A program made the position numbers and the translations under genes. The notes beneath the pieces are model-generated. The model was given only the letters and a program-made list of their open reading frames with translations, did not search any database and was not told the origin of the DNA. Shown piece after piece: positions 21,930 to 30,569 of a DNA stretch of 45,096 nucleotides. Source of the DNA: JAWCNN01 sp038848005 (GTDB lineage: Archaea; Thermoproteota; Bathyarchaeia; Bathyarchaeales; Bathycorpusculaceae). Within the stretch, counting starts at the first letter, position 1. Each line of letters begins with the position of its first letter. Location of the stretch: assembly GCA_038848005.1 (NCBI GenBank), contig JAWCNZ010000012.1, forward strand, positions 1 through 45,096, read 5' to 3'.

Positions 21930-23379
21930 TGTTAACCTTCCACTTAAAGACTGTTTCGAATATTTTCTGCACATACGCTTTTTGGGATAAGTTTTCCTTT
22001 TTAGCTAATTTTCCAATGACGTGGCTTATGCCGGTTGCATATTGCACCGCCTTTTTCTGTCTTTCCACTATGAACTGTGGCAAACCAACTTTTTCGCCAA
22101 GTTTCCTCAACACGACTTTCCGCTGTTCACCATCTAAACCGATTTTCAACGTCACAGGCAATTCCACGGCGAATTTATCTATTTCATATGTTGCAAATGG
22201 CAAACGTAACTCCACATTATGAAAACCGCATATTTTAGAGTCCCTTTCAAAATTGTCCTCATACATTTTGGTGATGTCGTCAAACATTTTTTTATGCGTT
22301 TTTTCTTCACCATACAGCGTGTAATGGCTTACATACTTTTTGTAGCCTCCGAAAAGCTCATCCGCACCTTGCCCAGCCAATAAAACCCTAAAACCCAAAT
22401 CAGCAGCGATTTCAGCCGTCCAATACAATGCTGTGCCTATGCCCGCCTTAACGGGGTCAGGCTCCTCAACAAGCCAAACAACTTTTGGCAGGGTTTCCGC
22501 TACTTGCCGTTCTTCGTAAAGACATGTGTGGATTGGCAGTTCAAGTGCTTCAGCTGCTTTTTCTGCGTGTTCTGTTTCCAACTGATTTTTTAGGCTAACG
22601 TGGATCAGGTGAATGTTTACCCTTAACCGTTTGGCTAAAAAGGCTATTAAGCTGCTGTCCAACCCGCCTGAAAATGCAACTGCAACTTCCCTTAACCCTG
22701 AAACCCTTTCCTTCACTGATTGTTCCAAAAGATTCTTTAACTTTTCAACAGCCTTCTCCATTGTTACATGTTTTGCCTTCGAATAAACAAGCGTTCTTAC
22801 TGGTTTAAATTTGAAACCGTGCGCATCAATAAGCGCCATGTTGCCGGGCGGAAAAGAACACGCCTTTCCTATCCCAATTTTCCACAAGGCTTTGCGCTCA
22901 GATGCTAAAGCCACCAAATCCCCATTTTCGCCATAATAGAGCGGACGAACGCCCACGGCGTCTCTGCCTACAATAAGTCTTTCCCGTTCAGCCACGGCAA
23001 AAGCGAAGTCGCCCACAGCCTTTTTGATTAGGTTTTTCAATTGTTCTTCACGGTTCTGCCCGAGGGTTTTGACAAGGCTTTCCACGGAGTTTTCCACTTC
23101 AGCCGAATAAATTCTTCCTTCAAAAACCAACATTGCATTTTCAAGCGTTACTGGTTGAGGCTTGTCTAAAGCGAAAATTTTTGAGAATGCCCATCCAACT
23201 ATTATGGGCGATTTTACTTCGCAGTTTTTTAACGTTTCTGGCGATTTTTCTATTCTCACATTGTTTGGAGATGCTATCCCAAAAGCTTCGCATTTGTGCC
23301 TTAACATTTCAAGCATGACAACTGCCGCTTCCGCTGCATCTTCGCCCTTTTTGTTCACCACAGCCACAATTGCTCCCAT
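21922..23379 (-). CDS. Asparagine-synthetase-family protein lacking the glutaminase cysteine, 485 aa
   Basis: The C-terminal synthetase domain has the PP-loop Phe-Ser-Gly-Gly-Leu-Asp-Ser-Ser (about 239-246), Gly-Gln-Gly-Ala-Asp-Glu-Leu-Phe-Gly-Gly-Tyr and the expected Arg-Lys block, so aspartate adenylation and amide formation are plausible. The N-terminal Ntn domain retains Gly-Arg-Asp-x-x-Gly-Val-Arg-Pro-Leu-Tyr-Tyr. But the protein begins Met-Gly-Ala-Ile instead of Met-Cys-Gly-Ile, so the nucleophile for glutamine hydrolysis is missing. Ammonia-dependent synthesis or another amidation is likely. It is followed at an 8-nt overlap by the deacetylase-family gene. Confidence 0.85.
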   Translation of the reverse strand: MGAIVAVVNKKGEDAAEAAVVMLEMLRHKCEAFGIASPNNVRIEKSPETLKNCEVKSPIIVGWAFSKIFALDKPQPVTLENAMLVFEGRIYSAEVENSVESLVKTLGQNREEQLKNLIKKAVGDFAFAVAERERLIVGRDAVGVRPLYYGENGDLVALASERKALWKIGIGKACSFPPGNMALIDAHGFKFKPVRTLVYSKAKHVTMEKAVEKLKNLLEQSVKERVSGLREVAVAFSGGLDSSLIAFLAKRLRVNIHLIHVSLKNQLETEHAEKAAEALELPIHTCLYEERQVAETLPKVVWLVEEPDPVKAGIGTALYWTAEIAADLGFRVLLAGQGADELFGGYKKYVSHYTLYGEEKTHKKMFDDITKMYEDNFERDSKICGFHNVELRLPFATYEIDKFAVELPVTLKIGLDGEQRKVVLRKLGEKVGLPQFIVERQKKAVQYATGISHVIGKLAKKENLSQKAYVQKIFETVFKWKVNNE

Positions 23380-23472
23380 TCAGAAGAACCTTCAATCTAC
23401 GCTTTAATGCGCTAAGCCCGAAATAAAGGCATTTATCTTCAATTGTCTCTTATTCTTTTTCGAGGGAAAAAT

Positions 23473-24840
23473 TTGCCAATCCTTCCCATCGATACTGGTC
23501 GTTATGGAACTGCTGAAATGCGGAAAATTTTCGACGAGGAGATGCGCATTCAGAAAATGCTTGATGTTGAGGCTGCTTTGGCTTTGGCTCACGCTGAAGT
23601 GGGTAACATACCGCTGAAAGACGCTGAAGAAATTGCCGCTAAAGCCTCTTTGGAACATGTCAATTTAAGTCGTATCAAAGAGATTGAACGTGAGATACGG
23701 CATGATGTTGCTGCTTTGGTTAGGGCTTTAGCTGAAGTTTGTGAACCAAGCGGAGCTTACGTTCATCTTGGAGCGACAAGCTATGATATTGTGGATACTG
23801 CAACGGCTTTGCAGTTGAAGGACGCTTTGGCGCTCATTGAGAAAAGATTGAACGAACTTGAGAAAGTTTTAATGGAGAAGGCTCTGCAGTATAAACGTAC
23901 TTTAATGATGGGCAGAACGCACGGTCAACATGCTTTGCCCATAACTTTGGGTTTTAAGTTTGCTGTTTGGATGCGTGAAATTTCAAGACACATCGTAAGG
24001 CTTAGGCAATGTAGGGAGCGGGTTTTGGTTGGAAAAATGAGTGGAGCGGTTGGCACGCAGGCTGGTTTAGGCGCTAAAGCCATGCAAATCCAAGAGTTAG
24101 TTATGCAGCGTTTAGGGTTGAAAGCCGCTGACATTTCCACGCAGATTATACAGCGAGACCGCCACGCTGAACTTGTATGCCTCTTAGCTCTAATAGCTTC
24201 CACGCTTGAAAACTTCGCCACGGAAATCCGAGAGTTGCAACGTCCAGAAATAGGCGAACTTTTCGAGCCTTTTGAAGTGGAAAGGCAAGTTGGCAGTTCA
24301 ACAATGCCGCACAAACGAAACCCAGAAACATGCGAAAGAATATGTGGCTTGGCAAGAATAGTCAGAAGCCTTACCATTCCAGCTTTGGAAAATGTTGTAA
24401 CTTGGCATGAAAGAGACTTAACACAGTCTTCGGCTGAACGCTTCATAATCCCCGAAACATGCATATTAGTGGATTACATGCTCTTTTTAATGACAAACGT
24501 AATCGCCAACTTACGCGTTGACGAGAGGCGTATGTTGAAAAACATCGAGTTAACCCAAGGACGTGCAATGTCTGAGGCTGTTATGATAGCATTAACACAG
24601 AAGGGAATGAACCGCCAAGAAGCCCATGAGCTTTTGAGGAAATTGGCGATAAAAAGTGAGGTTGAAAGGCGGCATTTTAAAGATGTTCTTTTGGAGGATG
24701 AAGTTGTGCGAAGTAAATTAAGCGAAAAAGAAATTGCTGAAGCCTTAAAACCTAAAAACTATTTAGGAACAGCCCAGCAGCAAGTGGTTCGCATGGTTAA
24801 AAAAACCATGAGAGAACGCAAACTTAGAGGTTTAACCTAA
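23473..24840 (+). CDS. purB: Adenylosuccinate lyase, 455 aa
   Basis: Cleaves adenylosuccinate and SAICAR in purine synthesis. The fumarase/aspartase superfamily signature Gly-Ser-Ser-Thr-Met-Pro-His-Lys-Arg-Asn-Pro is intact. Earlier conserved blocks are Thr-Ser-Tyr-Asp-Ile-Val-Asp-Thr and Gly-Arg-Thr-His-Gly-Gln-His with the catalytic histidine. The start is TTG 23473 with GAGGG 5-7 nt upstream, so that the protein begins with Pro-Ile-Leu-Pro-Ile-Asp-Thr-Gly-Arg-Tyr as in archaeal orthologues; TTG 23443 is in frame. It overlaps the convergent hel308 gene by 4 bp. Confidence 0.95.
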   Translation: MPILPIDTGRYGTAEMRKIFDEEMRIQKMLDVEAALALAHAEVGNIPLKDAEEIAAKASLEHVNLSRIKEIEREIRHDVAALVRALAEVCEPSGAYVHLGATSYDIVDTATALQLKDALALIEKRLNELEKVLMEKALQYKRTLMMGRTHGQHALPITLGFKFAVWMREISRHIVRLRQCRERVLVGKMSGAVGTQAGLGAKAMQIQELVMQRLGLKAADISTQIIQRDRHAELVCLLALIASTLENFATEIRELQRPEIGELFEPFEVERQVGSSTMPHKRNPETCERICGLARIVRSLTIPALENVVTWHERDLTQSSAERFIIPETCILVDYMLFLMTNVIANLRVDERRMLKNIELTQGRAMSEAVMIALTQKGMNRQEAHELLRKLAIKSEVERRHFKDVLLEDEVVRSKLSEKEIAEALKPKNYLGTAQQQVVRMVKKTMRERKLRGLT

Positions 24841-27065
24841 TACTCCGTTATTGCCTTTTGTTTCCATTCTTCCTTTTCAAGTTTTTCCCATTCTTCTTTT
24901 TTGACGAAACCGCCGACTTGCTCCTTAATTTTTCTCGCCAGTTTCGGACCAATCGACGGCAGGTTTGTTAGGTCTTCAATTGCGGCGAGTTTTATGTCTT
25001 CTATTGTTTTGTATCCCGCGTTGTATAGTATGCGTCCGCGTGTTCTGCCGACGCCTTCAAGCCTAACTATTGGCAAAAGCTCTTTTTTAACGCCTTTTTC
25101 CACCCTTTCCATTAACTCGTTGATTTGTGGCAAAATTTCTTTTTTGCCGAAAAGCAGCGCTAACTCATGTGTTGCGTAAAGCAGCCACTTTGCGTTTTCG
25201 ATTATTCTGTAGAGGTCGCCTGGCTGCACGTGGAAACGTTCTATTATTTCGTCTTCTGTCATTTCTTCAATCCAAGCTTTAAGCGCCATTGCAGTTTTCA
25301 CTTCGCCCAGAAACTGTTCGTATGTTATGCGGTCTTCCCATTCGTTTGGCACTTCCACGAGGAATTCTGGTTTGTGTTGTTCCATGAAAACCGCTATTGC
25401 GTCTAGTTCCCGCGAGTACGGCCTTATTATTGGTTCCATGTCGGGCGTGTGGGCTATCATGTGGAGAAAGCTTAACTCTGTTAGGATTGCTGTTTTCCGT
25501 CTTAAAGCGTTGCGGATTACGACGGCTGAAACTGGGTCGATGTAGAGTTCGCTTACCCGTTTGCCGAACTTTGTGGCGTAAATGCGCTCGCCTGAAACGT
25601 CAATCATTTCCTCGTCGTAAAGGTACTTGAGGATTTTCGCTATTATGCCTTTGATGGCGCTTGTTTCGTATTGATATGCGTAGAATGTTTTGCTGAAAAA
25701 CTCGTAAATTCCACGTTCCGTATGGGCGAAATCCGCCGCGATTGTTGCTAAAACGTGGCTTCGCAGTATCCTTTCAACCGCAAGCCTCGACCAAATGCGT
25801 TCCGGACGCGCCAAAACGTAGCTTTCCATTAAATAGTCTGCTTCGTCGCCTGTTTTAGCTATTAAAATGGCTTCTCCAATGCGGTCGTATTTCGGTCTTC
25901 CAGCTCTGCCAGCCATTTGCTTGTACTCCAAAACGCTTATCGGGTAATAGCCATATCCCGGCTCATACCGCCTATAATCTTGGATGACCACAGTTCTGGC
26001 GGGCAAGTTCACGCCGAAAGCCAATGTCGGCGTTGCAGTTAAAACTTTGATTTTTCCTTGGCGGAAGGAGTTTTCTATTATTTTTCGGTGTTCCCCGCCT
26101 AAACCAGCATGGTGAAAAGCCGTGCCACACTTAACCAATTCGGCGAGCAACTCGCTTATTCTTGTTTTTTCACCTGTTGCCAAAATCCTTTCCGCTTCAT
26201 GTTCCAACGCACGTTTTACGGGTTTGGTTAACACGTTTCCAACAACGTCAGCAACCTTCTTTGCAAGCGTAACAGCGTTTTTGCGTGTTCCAGCGAAAAT
26301 TAATGTTTGACCGCCGTTTTTAACGGTGTTTAAAGCCAAGTTTACCGCCGGGTTTCTTGTTTCTCTTTCTATTTTGCGGGCGCTTCCATCTGTAAACTGA
26401 ACTTCATCGTGGAGGAAAACGCCTTCTTTTAGGAGGATGGGTCTCCAATCCGTTGTGACGTAAGCCGCCTTAAGCCACTCGGCTATTTCCTCAACGTTGT
26501 TTATTGTTGCGCTTAAAGCCAAAATTTGCATGTCGGGGTTAATCTGCATTAGCCTTGCCAAAACAACCTCCAAAGTTGGGCCGCGTTCAGCATCATTTAA
26601 CAAGTGCACTTCGTCAGCAACGATTAGGGAAACGTCATCCATCCATTTGGCTCTGTGCCTCAAAAGGCTGTCGGCTTTTTCGTTTGTTGTTATTATTATG
26701 TCGTACCGCTCCAGCCACGGGTCGCTGCTGTCGAAATCACCAGTGCTTATTCCAACTTTTATTCGTTTTCCGTTGCTTTTCCTTATTGAAGCGTATTTTT
26801 TGAATTCCTCGAATTTTTCGTTTGCCAAAGCCCTTAAAGGAGTTAAATAAACTGTTTTTCCATTTTTTTCCAGAATATGCTTGAGGGCGCAAAGCTCCGC
26901 AACCAAAGTTTTTCCCGAAGCTGTTGGACTGGCTAAAACCAAATTTTTACTTTCGAGAACTCCAGCTTTTATGGCTTCTTCCTGTGGAGGGTAAAGCTCA
27001 ACAATTCCAAGCTTAACCAAAACTTCTTTTACGGGTTCAGGAATTGGCAGATCTACAACCTTCAC
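24837..27065 (-). CDS. hel308: Hel308/Hjm-type Ski2-family DNA helicase, 742 aa
   Basis: A superfamily 2 helicase acting at stalled forks and branched DNA. The Q-motif Tyr-Pro-Pro-Gln-Glu-Glu-Ala lies near 25-31. Walker A Ala-Ser-Pro-Thr-Ala-Ser-Gly-Lys-Thr is at 45-53, Asp-Glu-Val-His at 151-154, Ser-Ala-Thr motif III near 190, and Gln-Met-Ala-Gly-Arg-Ala-Gly-Arg motif VI. The winged helix, ratchet domain and a C-terminal helix-hairpin-helix (Leu-Pro-Ser-Ile-Gly-Pro-Lys-Leu-Ala-Arg) complete the family layout. Length fits. ATG 27065, divergent from the cysteine desulfurase operon. Confidence 0.94.
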   Translation of the reverse strand: MKVVDLPIPEPVKEVLVKLGIVELYPPQEEAIKAGVLESKNLVLASPTASGKTLVAELCALKHILEKNGKTVYLTPLRALANEKFEEFKKYASIRKSNGKRIKVGISTGDFDSSDPWLERYDIIITTNEKADSLLRHRAKWMDDVSLIVADEVHLLNDAERGPTLEVVLARLMQINPDMQILALSATINNVEEIAEWLKAAYVTTDWRPILLKEGVFLHDEVQFTDGSARKIERETRNPAVNLALNTVKNGGQTLIFAGTRKNAVTLAKKVADVVGNVLTKPVKRALEHEAERILATGEKTRISELLAELVKCGTAFHHAGLGGEHRKIIENSFRQGKIKVLTATPTLAFGVNLPARTVVIQDYRRYEPGYGYYPISVLEYKQMAGRAGRPKYDRIGEAILIAKTGDEADYLMESYVLARPERIWSRLAVERILRSHVLATIAADFAHTERGIYEFFSKTFYAYQYETSAIKGIIAKILKYLYDEEMIDVSGERIYATKFGKRVSELYIDPVSAVVIRNALRRKTAILTELSFLHMIAHTPDMEPIIRPYSRELDAIAVFMEQHKPEFLVEVPNEWEDRITYEQFLGEVKTAMALKAWIEEMTEDEIIERFHVQPGDLYRIIENAKWLLYATHELALLFGKKEILPQINELMERVEKGVKKELLPIVRLEGVGRTRGRILYNAGYKTIEDIKLAAIEDLTNLPSIGPKLARKIKEQVGGFVKKEEWEKLEKEEWKQKAITEY

Positions 27066-27240
27066 TTAAACGCGCCTGCTTTCCCCTTTTCCACAAACAC
27101 AATAACATAACACGAATTTAAAACGTTAGTGACGCTAAAGCGGCTATGCAATTTTGCAACGTCTCAGCAAATGCAAATTGACATTTAAAAGCAAACAACC
27201 TAAATACAACTTTGCCATAGAAATTGTGGACTTGAAGGAA

Positions 27241-28464
27241 ATGGTTGAAAACGTTAGGGAACTGCTTAAAGCACATGAAGGACTGAAAAGAGAAGTTTAC
27301 TTGGACATTGAAAACTCAAGCATAACCCCAAAAGAAATCGTGGAGGCAATGCTGCCATATTTTAGCCAGCGAGCCTACGGCAACCCAACATTAACGCATA
27401 AACCAGGCTGGGAAGCTTTCGAAACAATTATGGAGTCCAAACAGAAAATCGCCACGTTTTTAGGATGCAAAAACCTTGAGGAGATTACTTTTACTCCAGG
27501 AGAAACCGAAGCCAACAACTTGGCGCTTGTCGGGGCAGCCCTTACAATGAAAGAGAAAAGTAAAAAAATTGTTATTTCAGAAATTGAACCATTAAGCGTT
27601 TTGTATGTAGCTGAAATGCTGCAAAAACAAGGTTTTGCCTTAGCGAAAATACCAGTTGACAGCGAAGGCTTCATAAATTTAGAAAAGTTGGATGAAGCTG
27701 TTGACGGGGAAACAGCTATTGTAAGCTTGTCGGCTGTAAACCATGAAATTGGCACTATACAACCAATCAAAGAGGCGTTAGAAATCGTTAAAGACAAAAA
27801 TCCAGAGACAATTTTTCACACTGACGCTTCAGACGCTTACGGCAAAATCCCCATAAACGTTGAAAATTTAAGCGTGGACTCCGCAACAATAAGCAGCTAC
27901 AAAATTTTGGGACCGCGGGGAATAGGCGCTTTATACGTGAGGGAAAGCGTTAACATAGAAAGGATTTTGGAGGGGCAAATAGGCACTCAAAAGCTTTGGC
28001 CGGGAGTTGAAAACACGCCTTTAATTGTGGGTTTTGCCGTGGCTTCGGAGCTTGCCTTTAAAGATTTTGCTGGTAATGTGGGTAAAATGCGGAGGTTAAG
28101 GGACATGCTTATTGATGGCGTACTTGGAAATATATTGGAAACGAGGCTTAACGGTCCAAGGGGCGAGAAACGTGCGCCCGACAACGTGAACGTTAGCTTT
28201 CTGAGATGCGAAGGCGAGGCTTTGACGATTGAGTTAAGCCTTCACGGAGTTTATGTTTCAAGCGGAAGCGCATGCACACGGCGAATTTTGCAGCCAAGCC
28301 ATGTTTTAGTGGCTATAGGACGCAAATACAGCGAAGCCCACGGCAGCATCCTCATGAAGGTTACAAGGTATCACAGCGAAGAAGACATAAATTATGTTTT
28401 GGAAGTAATTCCAAAAGCCGTTGAGAGAATTAGGGGTATAACGGGCGCTACGGGGGTGGACTAA
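27241..28464 (+). CDS. NifS/IscS-like PLP enzyme with altered cofactor pocket, 407 aa
   Basis: Group I cysteine desulfurase fold. Schiff-base Lys221 (Ser-Ser-Tyr-Lys-Ile-Leu-Gly-Pro-Arg-Gly) and catalytic Cys345 (Ser-Ser-Gly-Ser-Ala-Cys-Thr) are present. However, the PLP-stacking His of Glu-His-x-x-Val is Pro117, the Gln after His-x-Asp-Ala is Asp, and the Arg-x-Gly-Thr block is Trp-Pro-Gly-Val. Activity or substrate may therefore differ from IscS. ATG 27241 follows a GAAGGA site; the frame is open back to 27154, so GTG 27226 or TTG 27232 are possible. It is the first gene of an operon, followed 3 nt later by an IscU-like gene. Confidence 0.8.
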   Translation: MVENVRELLKAHEGLKREVYLDIENSSITPKEIVEAMLPYFSQRAYGNPTLTHKPGWEAFETIMESKQKIATFLGCKNLEEITFTPGETEANNLALVGAALTMKEKSKKIVISEIEPLSVLYVAEMLQKQGFALAKIPVDSEGFINLEKLDEAVDGETAIVSLSAVNHEIGTIQPIKEALEIVKDKNPETIFHTDASDAYGKIPINVENLSVDSATISSYKILGPRGIGALYVRESVNIERILEGQIGTQKLWPGVENTPLIVGFAVASELAFKDFAGNVGKMRRLRDMLIDGVLGNILETRLNGPRGEKRAPDNVNVSFLRCEGEALTIELSLHGVYVSSGSACTRRILQPSHVLVAIGRKYSEAHGSILMKVTRYHSEEDINYVLEVIPKAVERIRGITGATGVD

Positions 28465-28467
28465 CCA

Positions 28468-28968
28468 ATGTCACGTATGCCTTTACCATACAACCCCAAA
28501 GTTCTTGAGTTGTTTAGGAATCCGAAGAACCTTGGGAAAATGGAGGACGCCACAGTGGTTGCTGTTGCTGGGAACCCCTCATGTGGAGACATGATAACCT
28601 TTTATTTGAAAATTAACGAGCAAGAAGTTATTGAAAAGGCTTCGTTTGAAAGTTATGGTTGTGCCGCAAACATTGCAACTTCAAGCATACTTACCGAAAT
28701 GATTAAGGGAATAAAGCTTGAAGAAGCGTGGAAAATTTCTTGGAAAAAAGTTACAGAAGCCGTTGGCGGTTTGCCGAGCATAAAATTCCATTGCGGAGTT
28801 TTGGCTATTGGCGCCCTTCACAGAGCCATAAGAAAATATTATAAGGACAAAGGCGTTTCGCCCCCTTGGTTGCCTGAGGATTTAAGCTTTGAGGAAAAAC
28901 AAGCTTTAGAAGAGGAGGAGCTGGCGAAAATACTTGAAAAGAGGCTTAAGACTTCAGAGGAAAAATGA
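28468..28968 (+). CDS. IscU/NifU-N-type Fe-S cluster scaffold, 166 aa
   Basis: The three cluster cysteines are in family contexts: Gly-Asn-Pro-Ser-Cys39-Gly-Asp, Tyr-Gly-Cys65-Ala-Ala and Phe-His-Cys109-Gly, the last with its companion His108. Asp41, which aids cluster release, is present. After residue 125 a Glu/Lys-rich helical tail extends beyond the usual IscU length. It sits between a NifS-like and a SufS-like gene and overlaps the latter by 4 nt (ATGA), so sulfur delivery from one or both desulfurases to this scaffold is expected. Confidence 0.92.
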   Translation: MSRMPLPYNPKVLELFRNPKNLGKMEDATVVAVAGNPSCGDMITFYLKINEQEVIEKASFESYGCAANIATSSILTEMIKGIKLEEAWKISWKKVTEAVGGLPSIKFHCGVLAIGALHRAIRKYYKDKGVSPPWLPEDLSFEEKQALEEEELAKILEKRLKTSEEK

Positions 28969-30194
28969 TGTTAAACCCCTACAAAATTCGTGAAGACTTC
29001 CCAATATTAAAACGGAAAATAAACAATTACCCGCTAATATACTTTGATAATGCGGCAACTTCGCAAAAGCCACGGCAAGTTATTGAAGCCATCAAAAACT
29101 TTTATGAAAACCACAACGCAAATGTTCACAGGGCGGTTCACACGCTTTCTCAAGAGGCAACGGAACTTTACGAGGAAGCGCATAGAGAAGTTGCCAAATT
29201 CATTAACGCCCGTGGAATCGAAGAAATAATCTTCGTTAATGGCACAACCGAAGCCATAAATTTGGTGGCGTATGCTTGGGGTTGCCGTCACTTGGCAAAG
29301 GGCGATGAAGTTTTAGTTTCTTTGATGGAGCATCACAGCAACATCGTCCCATGGGAGCTCCTTTCAAAAGTTAGGGGCTTCACCGTTAAATATGTAGGTT
29401 TAAAAGCTGATGGGACTCTGGATTATGAGGATTTTGAAAGTAAAATTTCTGGGAAAACAAGGATTATGTGTTTCAGCCATGTTTCAAATGTGACTGGAGT
29501 TATAAACGACATGAAAAAAATTGTGCGTGTCGCCCACGATTGGGGCGCCTTAACGCTTGTGGATGGGGCGCAATCGGTTCCCCACATGCCCGTTGACGTT
29601 AAAGATTTAGACATGGACTTCCTCGCTTTTTCTGGACATAAAATGCTCGGTCCAACAGGCATTGGCGTTTTATACGGTAAACGTGAAATTCTTGAGATGA
29701 TGGAGCCCTTTCAAGGCGGAGGCGAAATGATACGTGAGGTTTCCTTCAACCCTAAGACTTCACGTTGCCAAATTTCATGGAATGTTTTACCTTGGAAATT
29801 CGAAGCTGGAACACCGAACATTTGCGGCGGCGTCGGATTAATGGAGGCAGTGAAATATCTGAGGCGGTTAGGCATGGAAAACGTTAAGGCACATGAGGAA
29901 ACATTAACTAAATACGCCATGCAACGGATGGCGGAATGCAAAAACGTTAGGGTTTACGGTCCTAAAGACGCGTCAATTAAATGCGGAATAATCCCATTTG
30001 GCGTTGAAGGTTCGGATTCGCATGATGTCGCCCTTTTTCTTGACAATTATGGCATTATGGTTAGAAGCGGTTTCCACTGCGCCCAACCATTGCACCAAAC
30101 GTTTAAGCTGAAATCCTCGGTTAGGGCAAGCTTTTACATTTACAATACCCGTGAAGAGATCGATAGGTTTGTTGAAATTTTGAAGGAGCTTTAA
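28965..30194 (+). CDS. sufS: SufS-type cysteine desulfurase, 409 aa
   Basis: Group II PLP cysteine desulfurase. Tyr-Phe-Asp-Asn-Ala-Ala-Thr at 26-32 opens the fold. Ser-Leu-Met-Glu-His-His-Ser-Asn-Ile-Val retains the PLP-stacking His, Lys226 (Ser-Gly-His-Lys-Met-Leu-Gly-Pro-Thr-Gly) binds PLP, and Cys372 (Arg-Ser-Gly-Phe-His-Cys-Ala-Gln-Pro) is the persulfide carrier. All canonical residues are intact, unlike the NifS-like gene two places upstream. ATG start with 4-nt overlap; Met2 is an alternative. Confidence 0.93.
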   Translation: MMLNPYKIREDFPILKRKINNYPLIYFDNAATSQKPRQVIEAIKNFYENHNANVHRAVHTLSQEATELYEEAHREVAKFINARGIEEIIFVNGTTEAINLVAYAWGCRHLAKGDEVLVSLMEHHSNIVPWELLSKVRGFTVKYVGLKADGTLDYEDFESKISGKTRIMCFSHVSNVTGVINDMKKIVRVAHDWGALTLVDGAQSVPHMPVDVKDLDMDFLAFSGHKMLGPTGIGVLYGKREILEMMEPFQGGGEMIREVSFNPKTSRCQISWNVLPWKFEAGTPNICGGVGLMEAVKYLRRLGMENVKAHEETLTKYAMQRMAECKNVRVYGPKDASIKCGIIPFGVEGSDSHDVALFLDNYGIMVRSGFHCAQPLHQTFKLKSSVRASFYIYNTREEIDRFVEILKEL

Positions 30195-30200
30195 CGGTTT

Positions 30201-30470
30201 ATGGTTGCTGTTGAGGATTACGTGGCTAGAATTGAGGAGACATGCGGTGAGGAAAGGGACTTTATTGTAATTTTCAAATATGACAAGCGAGAAGACGTAA
30301 TTGCAAAAATTCTGAGAAGGGCGAAAATGGAAAAGTCGATCTCCAACATAATTTTTGAATTAACGTTTAGAGGGGTTTCTTTTCGCCTTTACAGCAGTGG
30401 TAAAGCTGTCTTTCGAAATTTAAGGGACAAAAATGTACTTCAAAATGTTTTAAATGGGCTTTTGTTATGA
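30201..30470 (+). CDS. Small unknown protein in the Fe-S operon, 89 aa
   Basis: Starts at ATG 30201, 6 nt after sufS, so likely cotranscribed. The layout is helix, strand, helix, then two strands ending Phe-Arg-Leu-Tyr-Ser-Ser-Gly-Lys-Ala-Val-Phe, a pattern reminiscent of half of a TATA-binding-protein-like fold, and a final Leu-rich helix. It carries one Cys only and so is not itself a cluster ligand set. It could be an accessory to sulfur transfer, but no family is recognised. Confidence 0.6.
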   Translation: MVAVEDYVARIEETCGEERDFIVIFKYDKREDVIAKILRRAKMEKSISNIIFELTFRGVSFRLYSSGKAVFRNLRDKNVLQNVLNGLLL

Positions 30471-30569
30471 TTTGTGTGTGGACTAATTCAGTGTACTAAA
30501 TCGTGAGAAGTAAGATTTAAATCACTTCCCGCCAATAAACCTTATAGAAACCTCAAAGGTGAAAACATT

